A stretch of DNA of 64,000 bases from Taeniopygia guttata (GCF_048771995.1 NC_133060.1:1793501-1857500); one strand, 5' to 3'. Shown: positions 33,100-46,106, counted from the first letter of the stretch. Notes: a model not told the origin generated them from the letters alone. Made by a program: numbers and translations.

Positions 33100-33564
33100 A
33101 GGAGTGGGACAAAGGGATCGGAGCAGGAATTTCTGTAGGTGCACAGCGCCCCAAAAACTGGGGTGAAACACGAAAAGAACGGCTCTGATTGGCTGGCCCG
33201 GCACAGCCCGCGCCCCCCATCCCCGCCCCCGCCCGCCCCGCGCCCCAAGGCTCCCCCTGCCCAAAAATCCCCACCCGGGGCTGCAGCGTCCCGAAACCCC
33301 TCAGCCAATCAGAGCGCGGGCGGGACGCGGCACAGCCAATGGGAGCTCGGAGCGTTAATTACCTCATCGGTTGCTGGGTAGAGCGTCTGAAAATCGGGCT
33401 CCCAACGGATCCGGCCAATTAGAGCGGGCGAAAAACTCCTCGGTCAGTAATAGAGGAGCCAAAAACCAGCACAGCCAATCAGATCGCGGCCAAAAACCAC
33501 GCCCGGCCAATCAGGGAGCGCGTCCCTAAAGCTGCGGGGCTGGTGGTGCCGGTGCGGCGCTGCC
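33100..33564. promoter_or_regulatory. Promoter region of class II beta gene 3
   Basis: Same architecture as before gene 2: CTGATTGGCTGG near 33186, CCAAT near 33305 and 33336, and a reversed X core (minus strand ACCCAGCAACCGATGAGG) at 33361-33380. CCAAT motifs continue towards the ATG. Confidence 0.6.
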
Positions 33565-36454
33565 ATGGGGCGAGGGGCGGCAGCCGGGGCCGTGCTGGTG
33601 GCACTGGTGGCGCTGGGAGCCGCCCCGGCTGCGGGCGCGGAGCTCTCGGGTGAGCGGGGGGCGCGGGAGGCGCTGGGCCGGGGGGGAGAAGGGGGAACAG
33701 GGGGAAAAGGGGGAGCCCGGGATGGAGGGGGAGGAGGAGGGGACCCCCAAAGGGAGAGCGGGAGGGGCGGGGAGGGTGGGGAGCGGGGAAATGGGGAGGG
33801 GGGACCCCAAATCTGAGCCCGAGGGGCTGGGGGTTGGGACAATAGTGTTAAAATGGGTGGGAAAGTGGGAAATTCGGGAGCCCAGAAGTGATTTTGGGGT
33901 GCGGGCGGAGGCGGGAGGGGAGAGGATGCGGAAGGGGAAATGGGGGAAGGGCGGCCAAGAGGAAGCGGCAGCGCGGGCAGGAGGGTCCCAGGGCGGCCGT
34001 GGGGCATAGGGGGTGCGGAGTGGGGATCCGGGGTGGGCCCCGGAGCTCTGGGGGTGCTGGGGGGGAGCTGGGGGGGCACCCCCTGAGCTGTGTCCTGCAC
34101 TCACAGGGGTGTTCCAGCACATGTTTAAGGCCGAGTGTCACTTCACGAACGGCACGGAGAAGGTGAGGTACGTGCAGCGCTACATCTACAACCGCCTGCA
34201 GGACGTGATGTTCGACAGCGACGTGGGGGAGTACGTGGGGTTCACCCCCTATGGGGAGAAGTGTGCCAGGAACTGGAACAGCGACCCGGAATGGATGGAG
34301 CACAGACGGACTGCGGTGGACAGGTTCTGCCGGCACAACTACCGGGTGTTCGCCCCGTTCAGCGTGGAGCGCCGAGGTGAGCGCGGGGCAGAGCGTGTCC
34401 CCTCGGGCCCGGCCCTGCCAACGACCCCGGAGCCCCTCAGAACCTCCCTGGGAATCGGCCCAGAGCCCTCAGCCCTCCCTGGGCCCTTCCCCGGGGGCTC
34501 CTTTGTCTCCCAGTCCATCCCCAGTCCATTCCCAGTTCCATCCATTGTACTCCCAGTCCAGTTATAGTCCATTCTCTGCCCCTCCTAGTCCATTCCCAGT
34601 CCCTTCCAGTTCCTCCCAGTCCCTCCCAGTCCATTCCAGTCCATTCCAGTCCATTCTCTGTCCGTCCCAGTCCGTCCCAGTCCATTCCCATTCCATGCTC
34701 AGCCTTTCCCAGTCCATTCCAAGACAATTTCCAGTCCATAACCAATCCATCCCCAGTCCCTCCCAGTCAATTGCCAGTCCATTCCCAGTCCATCCCCAGT
34801 CCTTCCCAGTTGATCCCAATACCTCCTGGTCCCTCCCAGTCCATCCCAGTCCATTCCAGTCCATTGCCAGACCCTCCTTTTCCAACCCAGTCCATTCCAA
34901 ATAACATCCAGCCCATCCCAGTCCCCCCCAGCCCATTCCCAGTCCATCCAAGTCCATTCCCTGTTTGATCCACTCCATTCCCAGTCCATTCCCAGTCCCT
35001 CCCAGTCCCCCCCAGCCCCACCCCAGTCCCTCCCCTCCCTCTCCCAGTGCCCCCAGCCGATCCCAGTCCGTCCCCGCTCTCTCTCTCCCAGTGCCCCCCA
35101 GCGTCTCCATCTCGCTGGTGCCCTCGAGCTCCCAGCCCGGCCCCGGCCGCCTGCTCTGCTCCGTGCTGGATTTCTACCCTGCCCCGATCCAGGTGAGGTG
35201 GTTCCAGGGCCAGCAGGAGCTCTCGGAGCACGTGGTGGCCACCGAGGTGGTCCCCAACGGGGACTGGAGCTACCAGCTGCTGGTGCTGCTGGAAACCCCC
35301 CCCCGGCGCGGGCTCACCTACAGCTGCCAGGTGGAGCACGGCAGCCTGGAGCACCCCCTGAGCCAGAGCTGGGGTACGGGGGAGCCGCTGGGGCCGGGCC
35401 AGAGCCGCGGGCGGGGGCTGGGAGCCACTGGGAGGGAGCTGGAGAGAGCCGGCCGGCAACTGGGAGAGGGGCTGGGGGCTGGGGGAGGGCTGGGAAGGGC
35501 TTTGGGGGGTGCTGGGGAGGGTGGGATGGGCTTGGGGGGGTGCTGGTGGGCACTGGGAGGGGGTTTGGGGGTGCTGGGTGTGGCTGGGAGGGAGTTTGGG
35601 GGTGCAGGGTGGGAACTGGGAGGGAGTCTGGTGGTTCTGGGATTTACTGGGAGTGGGTTCAGGGGTGCTGGGTATGACTGGGAAGGATTTTAGAGGGTCT
35701 GGTTTTAATTGCAATCGAGTTTGGGGACGCTGGGAATGACTGGGAGGGAGTTTCGGGGTGCCGGGTGTGACTGGGAAAGAATTTGAGAGTTTTGGGATGT
35801 ACTGGGAAATGGTTTAGGAGTGCTGGGTGTGCGTGGGAGGAATTTTAGGGGGTCTGGTTTTAATTGTGATCGAGTTTGGGGGTGTCGCACTGGCTGGAAG
35901 GGAGTTTGGGGGTGCCGGGTGTGGCCAGGAGGGAGTTTGGGGGTGCCGGGTGTGACTGGGAGGGAGTTTGGGGGTGCCGGGTGTGACTGGGAGGGAGTTT
36001 GGGGGTGCCGGGATTGACTGGGAGGGAGTTTGGGGGTGCTGGGTGTGGCTGGGAGGGAGTTTGGGGGTGCCGGGTGTGACTGGGAGGGAGTTTGGGGGTG
36101 CCGGGTGTGGCTGGCAGGGATCGGGGGGAGGTTTCGGGGGGTCCCGGCCGGGCCGGGGGGGCGAGCGGGAGGGCGGCGGGAGGGGCTGGGGGTGTCGGGG
36201 GGAGGTTTTGGGGGCGCTGAGCCCCGCGGACCCCCCAGAGATGCCGCCGGACGCCGCCCGCAGCAAGATGCTGACGGGCATCGGGGGCTTCGTCTTGGGC
36301 TCGCTCTTCCTGGCGCTGGGGCTCGGCTTCTACCTGCGCAAGAAGGTCCGGGGGGGTGCCGGGGGTCGTGTCCCCCCCGGGCCGGAGCGGCTGCGCTCCC
36401 CCCGGGGCCCCCGGCCCGGCCTCACCCCCTTTTCTCTGCCCGCAGAGCTCCTGA
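33565..36454 (+). CDS. DAB: MHC class II beta chain, gene 3
   Basis: Exons 33565-33649, 34107-34376, 35092-35373, 36239-36345 and 36446-36454. Intact. Beta-1 reads GVFQHMFKAECHF, YVQRYIYNRLQDVMF, GFTPYGEKCARNWNSDPEWM, then AVDRFCRHNYRVFAPF. Trp61, His81 and Asn82 are all present, so this is the copy closest to the classical class II groove. One extra cysteine lies in EKCARN. The start of exon 2 (GGGTGTTCCAG, after CACTCACAG) and RLQDVMF are shared with gene 1, suggesting gene conversion or recent common origin. Introns 2 and 3 are 715 and 865 nt of the usual repeats. Confidence 0.95.
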
Positions 36455-36604
36455 GCCGCCGGCGGCCGCAGCCGCTCCCCGCGGCCTCGGGCCCGGCCGG
36501 GACCCCCCGCTCCGTCCCCGCGGGGATTTTGGGGGGGTCCCGTGTCCCCCCCAGCCCCGCTGCCGCTCTGCCCCCGCCCGCCCGCTCCCAGTGCTCCCAA
36601 TAAA

Positions 36605-37240
36605 GCTTCCCAGTTGGCCCCGGGGCCGTTTGTGGGGGGCGGGTTGGGGGGAGGGGTTTGGGGGGGCGGTGGGGACGGGTTTGGGAAAAGGGAGGGGGAC
36701 AGAGGGATGGAGGAGGAGGAGGAGGAGGAGGAAGAGAAGCAGCCCCGAACCCCGCGGTTCCCCAGCCCCCCATAGCCCCCGCAGCCCCCCGGCCCCCTCA
36801 GCATCGCCCCCTCCCCAAATCCCGCAGCCAGCGGGGAGGGGGAGCTCGCCCCAAATCCCTCGGGGGTCCCCGGGCCGGGATTTTCCCTTGGGGGGGTTCG
36901 CGGCTCGCAGATTCCGGGATCGAGCCCCAAAATCTCTGTGGGGCACCGGGAGGGTTTCGTGTGTGGGGAGGGGATGCTCGGGGGGGGTTCGGGACAGGGG
37001 AGGGGGACAGAGGGATGGAGGAGGAGGAGGAGGAGGAGGAAGGAGCCGGGATGGGACCGGGGATGGAACCGGGATGGGACCGGGATGGGGCCAGGATGGA
37101 ACCGGGATGGAACCGGGATGTAACCAGGATGGGACTGGGATGGAACTGGGATGGGGCCCCAAAATCTCTGTGGGGCACCGGGAGGGTTTCGTGTGTCTGG
37201 AGGGGATGCCCGGAGCCTGAGGGACCCCAGATCTGAATTT
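36605..37240. other. 3' flank of class II unit 3 (different from units 1, 2, 5 and 6)
   Basis: AATAAA at 36599-36604 and a GGA run at about 36711-36732. The flank then reads GAAGAGAAGCAGCCCCG instead of the CpG block, without minisatellite A or the alpharetrovirus-like LTR. A second GGA run and a GGGATGGAACCG repeat occupy 37015-37150. Shared with unit 4 only. No gene. Confidence 0.6.
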
Positions 37241-38385
37241 GGGCTGAATCCTGGTGGTTTGGGGCTTTTATGGACAGAAAACCTGCGGGGAGCTCTAGAG
37301 CTGGGCCTGGGCTGGAGGAACTCCCAGCCTGGGGCGCTGTCGCGGTTTGAGACGGAAAATGAATTTTCTGGGAAGGAAGAGGTCAGTTTGGACATTGACC
37401 AACTGAAGGTGGACACGGCTCTGAGAACAGCGAGGGGTTCAAAGCAGAATTCCCAGCAGAACTCGCTCTCTCTGGTTCCGCTCAGCGCTCAGTGCAGCCT
37501 CTCCCCTGCCCGGCCGTGGCTGGGTGGGGCAGGGGAAGGCCCACGGCCGGACTGAGGTGGGCCCAAGGGTGGGGGGATGGAACCCCCTGCAGATGGAAGG
37601 GTGGAGAAATCTGGGATGTCTCCGTTCCCCCCCAGAGTCTCTCTGGAGAGAAAGGGAGAGAGAAAGAGGCAGCGGTGGTTTATCAGCGATACACCACGGG
37701 GAAGGCCCAGCCGGCCCTGGGAGCTGCAGCCTGGGCCCAGAGCCACCCTTGGGAGTCGGCACTTTTAACCCTTCTGAGAAATGAAAGCTGTGTGGGATTT
37801 TTCTCCTCCTCGGTTTGAAAGAGAGGCAGAGGGACAGCCTGGGAGCTGGGATGTTGGAAGGAGAAATTCCAGGCGGGAGGAGATGATGGAGCGGCTTTTG
37901 GCCGGACTTTTCCTTGGTAGCCACAGACTGAACCGATCTTCTCCTCCAAGAGAGACGGTATTTTAGGAGGATGCCGGTGAGCCAAAGAGACCTGCTGCAG
38001 CTGGGAAAAGACAGAAGTGGAGCCAACAGAGAAAAGTCAGGGAGGTTTGTGCTGGTGCCCCCTGTCTTCGCAGAGGAAGAAGAGAAGAAGATCTCTGTTC
38101 TTGGACCCTCGGCCCCAGGGGAAAATGGGGGGCACTGCGGTCCCAAAAATGACAAACTGAACTGTTGTTTTTCCCCTCTTGGCAGGGCAGCCTTGAAAGG
38201 AAAAATCCTCAAAGCAGTCTGTCCATGCATGCATTGGTGCTGAGAGCGCCGTGCATGGAAAGGAGAGGGTCACCATGGGAAACTTTTCTCTCCGGGCGGT
38301 GCCGGGAGTGCCATGGAAGCACAGGGTGTGGCAGCTGTGTTTTTGGGGGGTCTGTGGCACAGGAGGGGCTCCTCTCTCCCTGCAG
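37241..38385 (+). mobile_element. LTR-like fossil sequence (unit 3)
   Basis: Homologous to 21786-23027, again with TGTCGCGGTTTGAGACGG (about 37338). Merges into minisatellite B. Confidence 0.4.
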
Positions 38386-38976
38386 ATGGACTGGGTGTGG
38401 ATTATCTGTCAATGGGCTGGGTGTGGATTATCTGTCAATGGATTGGGTATTGATTATCTGTCGATGGACTGGGTGTTGATTATCTGTCAATGGATTGGGT
38501 GTTGATTATCTGTCAATGGACTGGGTGTTGATTACCTGTCAATGGATTGGGTGTTGATTATCTGTCAATGGGCTGGGTGTTGATTATCTGTCAATGGATT
38601 GGGTGTTGATTATCTGTCAATGGATTCGGTGTTGATTATCTGTCAATGGATTGGATGTTGATTATCTGTCGATGGACTGGGTGTTGATTATCTGTCGATG
38701 GATTGGGTGTTGATTATCTGTCAATGGATTGGTATTGATTATCTGTCCATGGGCTGGGTGTTGATTATCTGTCAATGGATTGGGTGTTGATTATCTGTCA
38801 ATGGGCTGGGTGTTGATTATCTGTCAGTGGATTGGGTGTTGATTATCTGTCAATGGATTGGGTATTGATTATCTGTCAATGGATTGGGTGTTGATTATCT
38901 GTCAATGGATTGGTATTGATTATCTGTTGATGGGCTGGGTGTTCATTATCTGTCAATGGACTGGGTGTTGATTATC
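38386..38976 (+). repeat. 26-bp minisatellite B, unit 3
   Basis: About 22 copies of the GGGTGTTGATTATCTGTC unit. Confidence 0.95.
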
Positions 38977-39257
38977 TGGAGGGTGGAAACCTGATTGGGG
39001 TCCCGGTTTTTCTCGCTGTGGTTTGTTGGAGGTGGGTGGTGGGAGGAGGAATGCTTTGGAAGGTTTTCATTTTGAATTTTGTGTGGGGATTTTTTCCCCT
39101 TTCTTTTTCCTTCTATAGTAGTATTGTAGCAGTGGCTTAATAAAGTTTTTTTTCCATGTTATTAAGCTTGGGGCTGCTTTGCTCTGTTCTCGATCGCATT
39201 TCACAGCATTCAATTGAGAGATTGCATTTTCTTGGGGGTACTGGCATTGTGCCAGTG
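38977..39257 (-). mobile_element. 5' part of a minus-strand fossil LTR (unit 3)
   Basis: Same element as 23421-23712, split by the LTR at 39258-40115; its terminal TCAAACCATGACA resumes at 40121. Confidence 0.55.
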
Positions 39258-40115
39258 TGTAGGAGGCAATCTGAAGACCCTCACTCATTTGCCTGCCGAT
39301 TGCCACGAGAAGGAACTCCCTTCCCCCACTGCAGTTCCAGCTTGGAGAAGGCAACAGTGCAGGTGCAGCCGCTGCACCGTTACGTTCTGTTCCCAACGAG
39401 GCCCGGCAAGAACTTGGCAAGGACTTGGCAAGGAGTTGGCGAAGACCCAGCGTGGACCCAGCACAGAGCGGCCCTCTGCAATTCCTGCTTCACTCTCCAC
39501 CTTTAAGCCGAATGAACTGTTGGGGTGACTCTGGTGGTCTCTCACTGAAGACCCCTCATCTGCCTCGTTACCACCGTGACAGACGGAGATCAAGAACCCT
39601 CTCCCCAAGGACTGAGACTGAGACCCCGACCACAGAGAGTGGTGGAGGGGGGAAATGACATGACCTGTTCTTCTCCAGTAAGTTCAATGGATTTATTCTT
39701 CATTGTGTTTGTTCTGCCTGGGTGATTTTCTATAGGTCACCTGTTCCCCCCATAGCAATTTCAATAGACTCTCATTGTTCTGCGTGTTCCCCCCTTTCCT
39801 TCTGTGGACTGTAACTGGACCCCTGGGCTGGGCAGGATTTTGGAGACTCTTCCCAACACAACAAGACGGATCCCCATGGTCCGGACCACCGAGGACCTCG
39901 CCTGTGTTGGTAGCTATTCCCATCCCCCCTTGTCTCTCTCTCTCTCTCTCTCCTTTTTATTTCTTTTCTGACCCCACTATCGCATTTATTGCTTTTTGGC
40001 CCTTAATAAAGGTGCATCTGTTGTGATTAAACTGATAGTCCCCTGCTGTTCTCTTTTGCACTTTGGGATTGGCTAACGAACCATCACCACACCCCGCTAT
40101 AAGCGGATCGTGACA
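39258..40115 (+). mobile_element. Fossil solo LTR nested in an older LTR, with a 5-bp target duplication
   Basis: 858 bp, TGTAGGAGG to ATCGTGACA, flanked by CAGTG at 39253-39257 and 40116-40120. A CT-dinucleotide run and CCTTAATAAAGG (40005-40010) near the right end give plus orientation. A 5-bp duplication fits ERVL-type or similar integrases. The same insertion at the same site is at 53470-54336, so the two were copied by duplication of the host segment. Confidence 0.8.
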
Positions 40116-40139
40116 CAGTGTCAAACCATGACAGGCGCT

Positions 40140-40400
40140 CGCCCCTATTTAATAATATATTACTTATCTAAAAAATACATTTAAAAGTGTTTTAAAAATT
40201 AATATGTTAAAAATTTTAAAATAATACGATTTTATTATAATTAGTATAATTTTAGTATTATTATGTATTAATAGTATAAAATTATGTTAATAGCTATTAA
40301 TCATAGGTTACTATATAAAAATTATATTATAATGAGAATTTATATAATTTTACTCCAATTCCGTTCATAGTTTATCATTTTTTTGACGGCTAATTCGGCA
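40140..40400. other. AT-rich block upstream of class II beta gene 4
   Basis: Homologous to 23713-24020. No gene. Confidence 0.8.
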
Positions 40401-40429
40401 AATTTCGTTCCTATAGAGGAGCAGGACGA

Positions 40430-40879
40430 AGGGGTCGGAGTAGGAAATTCTGTACGAGCACAGTGCCCCAAAAATTGGGGTGAAACACGAAAAGAACGGC
40501 TCTGATTGGCTGGCCCGGCACAGCCCGCGCCCCCATCCCCGCCCCACCTGCCCCGCGCCCCAAGGCTCCCCCTGCCCAAAAATCCCCACCCGGGGCTGCA
40601 GCGGCCCGAAACCCCTCAGCCAATCAGAGCGCGGGCAGGACGCGGCACAGCCAATGGGAGCTCGGAGCGTTAATTACCTCATCGGTTGCTGGGTAGAGCG
40701 TCTGAAAATCGGGCTCCCAACGGAACCGGCCAATTAGAGCGCGGAAAAAGCGCCTCGGCCAATCATAGAGGAGCCAAAAAACAGCACAGCCAATCAGATC
40801 GCGGCCAAAAACCACGCCCGACCAATCAGGGAGCGCGTCCCTAAAGCTGCGGGGCTGGTGGTGCCGGTGCGGCGCTGCC
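40430..40879. promoter_or_regulatory. Promoter region of class II beta gene 4
   Basis: CTGATTGGCTGG near 40502, CCAAT at about 40619 and 40651, a reversed X core at 40678-40697, then CCAAT motifs to the ATG. Between X core and ATG it matches gene 1 (GCGCGGAAAAAGCGCCTCGG) better than genes 2, 3 or 5-7. Confidence 0.6.
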
Positions 40880-43800
40880 ATGGGGCGAGGGGCGGCAGCC
40901 GGGGCCGTGCTGGTGGCACTGGTGGCGCTGGGAGCCGCCCCGGCTGCGGGCGCGGAGCTCTCGGGTGAGCGGGGGGCGCGGGAGGCGCTGGGCCGGGGGG
41001 GAGAAGGGGGAACAGGGGGAAAAGGGGGAGCCCGGGATGGAGGGGGAGGAGGAGGGGACCCCCAAAGGGACAGCGGGAGGGGCGGGGAGCGGGGAAATGG
41101 GGAGGGGGGACCCCAAATCTGAGCCCGAGGGGCTGGGGGTTGGGACAATAGTGTTAAAATGGGTGGGAAAGTGGGAAATTCGGGAGCCCAGAAGTGATTT
41201 TGGGGTGCGGGCGGAGGCGGGAGGGGAGAGGATGCGGAAGGGGAAATGGGGGAAGGGCGGCCAAGAGGAAGCGGCAGCGCGGGCAGGAGGGTCCCAGGGC
41301 GGCCGTGGGGCACAGGGGGTGCGGAGTGGGGATCCGGGGTGGGCCCCGGAGCTCTGGGGGTGCTGGGGGGGAGCTGGGGGGCACCCCCTGAGCTGTGTCC
41401 TGCACTCACAGCGGTGCTCCAGTGGCAGGGAAAGACCGAGTGTCACTTCACGAACGGCACGGAGAAGGTGAGGTACGTGCAGCGGCACATCTACAACCGA
41501 CAGCAGTACGCGATGTTCGACAGCGACGTGGGGGAGTACGTGGGGTTCACCCCCTATGGGGAGAGGAATGCCAAGCGCTGGAACAGCAACCGGGGATGGA
41601 TGGAGTACAAACGGACTGCGGTGGACAGGTTCTGTAGGTGCTGGTACAAGACTTTTACCCCATTCATCACGGAGCGCCGAGGTGAGCGCGGGGCAGAGCG
41701 TGTCCCCTCGGGCCCGGCCCTGCCAACGACCCCGGAGCCCCTCAAAACCTCCCTGGGAACCGGCCCAGAGCCCTCAGCCCTCCCTGTGCCCATCCCCGAA
41801 ACTTCCCAGTCACTCCCAGTCCATCACAGTCCATTCTCTGCCCATTTCCAGTCCATCCCAGTCCATTCCAAGTCCCGCCAAGTCCATTCCCAGTCACTCC
41901 CAACCCCTCCCAGTCCATCCCAGCCCATTCCCAGTCCCTCCCTGTCCATTCCCAATGCCACCAAGTCTATCCCTGTCCATATCAGTCCATCCCAGTCTAT
42001 CCCAGTCCATTCCCAGTCCCTCCCAGTCACCCCCAGTCCATTTCCAGTCCCACCCAGTCCCTTCCAGTCCCATCCCTGTCCCTCCCAGTCCATTTTCAGT
42101 CCATCCCCAGTCCCTCCCAGTCAATTCCGAGTCCCTCCCTGTTGATCCCAATAACTCCCAGTCCCTCCCAGTCCTTCCCAGTGCATTCACAGTCCATTCC
42201 CAGTCCACCCCAGTCTCCCTCAGTCCATACCAGTCCCTCCCAGTCAATTCCCTGTCCGTCCCAGTCCGTCCCAGTCCATTCCCATTCCATGCTCACTCTT
42301 TCCCAGTCCATTCCAAGACAATTCCCAGTCCCTCCCAGTCCCTCCCAGTCCATCCCAGTCCATTCCCAGCCCATTCCCAGTCCCCCCCAGTCCCTCCCAG
42401 TCCCCCCCAGCCCCACCCAGTCCCTCCCCTCCCTCTCCCAGTGCCCCCAGCCGATCCCAGTCCGTCCCCGCTCTCTCTCTCCCAGTGCCCCCCAGCGTCT
42501 CCATCTCGCTGGTGCCCTCGAGCTCCCAGCCCGGCCCCGGCCGCCTGCTCTGCTCCGTGCTGGATTTCTACCCTGCCCCGATCCAGGTGAGGTGGTTCCA
42601 GGGCCAGCAGGAGCTCTCGGAGCACGTGGTGGCCACCGAGGTGGTCCCCAACGGGGACTGGAGCTACCAGCTGCTGGTGCTGCTGGAAACCCCCCCCCGG
42701 CGCGGGCTCACCTACAGCTGCCAGGTGGAGCACGGCAGCCTGGAGCACCCCCTGAGCCAGAGCTGGGGTACGGGGGAGCCGCTGGGGCCGGGCCAGAGCC
42801 GCGGGCGGGGGCTGGGAGCCACTGGGAGGGAGCTGGAGAGAGCCGGCCGGCAACTGGGAGAGGGGCTGGGGGCTGGGGGAGGGCTGGGAAGGGCTTTGGG
42901 GGGTGCTGGGGAGGGTGGGATGGGGTTGGGGGGGTGCTGGTGGGCACTGGGAGGGGGTTTGGGGGTGCCGGGTGTGACTGGGAGGGAGTTTTGGGATCCT
43001 GGGAGTGACTGGGAGGGAGTTTGGGGGTGCCGGGTGTGGCTGGGAGGGGGTTTGGGGGTGCCGGGTGTGGCTGGGAGGGAGTTTGGGGGTGCTGGGTGTG
43101 ACTGGGAAGGATTTTAGAGGGTCTGGTTTTAATTTCAATCGAGTTTCGGGGTGCTGGAAATGACTGGGAGGGAGTTTGGGGGTGCTGGAATTGACTGGGA
43201 GGGAGTTTGGGGGTGCTGGGAGTGGCCGGGAGGGAGTTTGGGGGTGCCGGGTGTGGCTGGGAAAGAATTTGGGCGTGTTGGGATGTACTGGGATACGGTT
43301 TATGAGTGGTTGGTGTGCGTGGGAGGGATTTTAGGGGGTCTGGTTTTAATTGTGATCGAGGTTGGGGGTGCGGGGTGTGGCTGGGAGGGAGTTTGGGGGT
43401 GCCGGGAGTGACTGGGAGGGAGTTTGGGGGTGCTGGGAGTGACTGGGAGGGAGTTTGGGGGTGCTGGGTGTGACTGGGAGGGAGTTTGGGGGTGCCGGGT
43501 GTGACTGGGAGGGAGTTTGGGGGTGCCGGGTGTGGCTGGGAGGGGGTTTGGGGGTGTCGGGTGTGACTGGGAGGGAGTTTGGGGGTGCCGGGTGTGACTG
43601 GGAGAGAGTTTGGGGGTGCTGGGAGTGACTTGGAGGGAGTTTGGGGGTGCCGGGTGTGGCTGGGAGGGAGTTTGGGGGTGCCGGGTGTGACTGGGAGGGA
43701 GTTTGGGGGTGCCGGGTGTGGCTGGGAGGGAGTTTGGGGGTGCCGGGTGTGACTGGGAGGGAGTTTGGGGGTGCCGGGTGTGGCTGGCAGGGATCGGGGG

Positions 43801-44127
43801 GAGGTTTCGGGGGGTCCCGGCCGGGCCGGGGGGGCGAGCGGGAGGGCGGCGGGAGGGGCTGGGGGTGTCGGGGGGAGGTTTTGGGGGCGCTGAGCCCCGC
43901 GGACCCCCCAGAGATGCCGCCGGACGCCGCCCGCAGCAAGATGCTGACGGGCATCGGGGGCTTCGTCTTGGGCTCGCTCTTCCTGGCGCTGGGGCTCGGC
44001 TTCTACCTGCGCAAGAAGGTCCGGGGGGGTGCCGGGGGTCGTGTCCCCCCCGGGCCGGAGCGGCTGCGCTCCCCCCGGGGCCCCCGGCCCGGCCTCACCC
44101 CCTTTTCTCTGCCCGCAGAGCTCCTGA
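40880..44127 (+). CDS. DAB: MHC class II beta chain, gene 4 (Asn82 replaced)
   Basis: Exons 40880-40964, 41412-41681, 42486-42767, 43912-44018 and 44119-44127. Intact. Beta-1 is the most unusual: AVLQWQGKTECHF, YVQRHIYNRQQYAMF, GFTPYGERNAKRWNSNRGWM, then AVDRFCRCWYKTFTPF. Trp61 is kept, but the position of Asn82, which pins the peptide backbone in classical class II, is Trp (CRCWY), with an additional cysteine at position 81. Together with genes 6 and 7 it may form a non-classical subgroup. It shares NRQQY and WY with gene 6, matching the shared LTR upstream of both genes. Intron 3 (1144 nt) is the longest 31-bp array in the window. Confidence 0.94.
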
Positions 44128-44277
44128 GCCGCCGGCGGCCGCAGCCGCTCCCCGCGGCCTCGGGCCCGGCCGGGACCCCCCGCTCCGTCCCCGCGGGGAT
44201 TTTGGGGGGGTCCCGTGTCCCCCCCAGCCCCGCTGCCGCTCTGCCCCCGCCCGCCCGCTCCCAGTGCTCCCAATAAA

Positions 44278-44870
44278 GCTTCCCAGTTGGCCCCGGGGCC
44301 GTTTGTGGGGGGCGGGTTGGGGGGAGGGGTTTGGGGGGGCGGTGGGGACGGGTTTGGGAAAAGGGAGGGGGACAGAGGGATGGAGGAGGAGGAGGAGGAG
44401 GAGGAGGAGGAGGAGGAGGAGGAGGAGGAGGAAGAGAAGCAGCCCCGGACCCCCGCGGTTCCCCAGCCCCCCATAGCACCTGCAGCCCCCCGGCCCCCTC
44501 AGCATCGCCCCCTCCCCAAATCCCGCAGCCAGCATGGAGGGGGAGCTCGCCCCAAATCCCTCGGGGGGTCCCCGGACCGGGATTTTTCCTTGGGGGGGTT
44601 CGCGGCTCGCAGATTCCGGGATCGAGCCCCAAAATCTCTGTGGGGCACCGGGAGGGTTTCGTGTGTGGGGAGGGGATGCTCGGGGGGGGTTCGGGACAAG
44701 GGAGGGGGACAAAGGGATGGAGGAGGAGGAGGAGGAGGAGGAAGGAGCAGGGATGGGGTTGGGATGGAACCGGGATGGGGTCGGGATGGGGCCGGGATGG
44801 AGCCCCAAAATCTCTGTGGGTCACCAGGAGGGTTTCGTGTGTGGGGAGGGGATGCCCAGAGCCTCAGGGA
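44278..44870. other. 3' flank of class II unit 4
   Basis: AATAAA at 44272-44277, a longer GGA run (44383-44434), then the GAAGAGAAGCAGCCCCG flank shared with unit 3. A second GGA run lies at 44719-44744. No minisatellite A. No gene. Confidence 0.6.
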
Positions 44871-45620
44871 CCCCAGAGCTGAATTTGGGCTGGATCCTGG
44901 TGGTTTGGGGCTTTTATGGACACCAAACCCGGGGGAGCTCCAGAGCTGGGCCTGGGCTGGAGGAACTCCCAGCCTGGGGCGCTGTCGCGGTTTGAGACGG
45001 AAAATGAATTTTCTGGGAAGGAAGAGGTCAGTTTGGACATTGACCAGCTGAAGGTGGACACGGCTCTGAGAACAGCGAGGGGTTCCAAGCAGAATTCCCA
45101 GCAGAACTCGCTCTCTCTGGTTCCGCTCAGCGCTCAGCGCAGCCTCTCCCCTGCCCGGCCGTGGCTGGGTGGGGCAGGGGAAGGCCCACGGCCGGACTGA
45201 GGTGGGCCCAAGGGTGGGGGGATGGAACCCCCTGCAGATGGAAGGGTGGAGAAATCTGGGATGTCTCCGTTCCCCCCCAGAGTCTCTCTGCAGAGAAAGG
45301 GAGAGAGAAAGAGGCAGCGGTGGTTTATCAGCGATACACCACGGGGAAGGCCCAGCCGGCCCTGGGAGCTGCAGCCTGGGCCCAGAGCCACCCTTGGGAG
45401 TCGGCACTTTTAACCCTTCTGAGAAATGAAAGCTGTGTGGGATTTTTCTCCTCCTCGGGTTGAAAGAGAGGCAGAGGGACAGCCTGGGAGCTGGGATGTT
45501 GGAAGGAGAAATTCCAGGTGGGAGGAGATGATGGAGCGGCTTTTGGCCGGACTTTTCCTTGGTAGCCACAGACTGAACCGATCTTCTCCTCCAAGAGAGA
45601 CGGTATTTTAGGAGGATGCC
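44871..45620 (+). mobile_element. LTR-like fossil sequence (unit 4)
   Basis: Homologous to 21786-22620, with TGTCGCGGTTTGAGACGG at about 44984. It stops at GGAGGATGCC, where the next LTR begins. Confidence 0.4.
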
Positions 45621-46106
45621 TGTTGGGAAGGGTCGATAAATATGATTGATAACCACAATGGTACAGCCAGGACGAATATAACGCCCCCTACTGGCTGGAC
45701 AATAACCCTCACCTACAGAGGGGTCCAAAAGCCAAATGGACTGTTCCATCTCACCCCCCAGAATGTATGGCTCACCCCACACCTGTAACCCTCCCCTGAA
45801 CCATCAGTTGTCTGTGACCCCATTGGCCCAGGTCCTGTTCCAGCCCACCTTGGAGCCCCCATTGATAAGGGGTTTCCGGGGGGCCGAACGCTCTCTTGGA
45901 TCTTCCCCTCTCCTCCTGGAGTATCCTCCGGGAGTCCCTGCTCCCCTCTTTGTCTCTCCCCTCCCCATCACCTCAGGCCCAGCCACGTGCTGCTACACAG
46001 CTCAAGGCAGGGCCACAATGCATCCCGAATAAACCTCATCCCTAAGAGCAACCTCAGAGATCTCGCTTGTATCCGTCCGTGGAATACCCAAATAAACGTA
46101 TTTACA
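45621..46106 (+). mobile_element. Fossil LTR, plus strand (unit 4)
   Basis: Begins TGTTGGGAAGGGTCGATAAA; AATAAACCTCATCCC near the right end, followed by CAACCTCAGAGATCTCGC, gives an LTR-like R-U5 order. Right end TTTACA is approximate. No target duplication is seen because the left and right flanks belong to different parts of the unit. Repeated at 59740-60226. Confidence 0.6.
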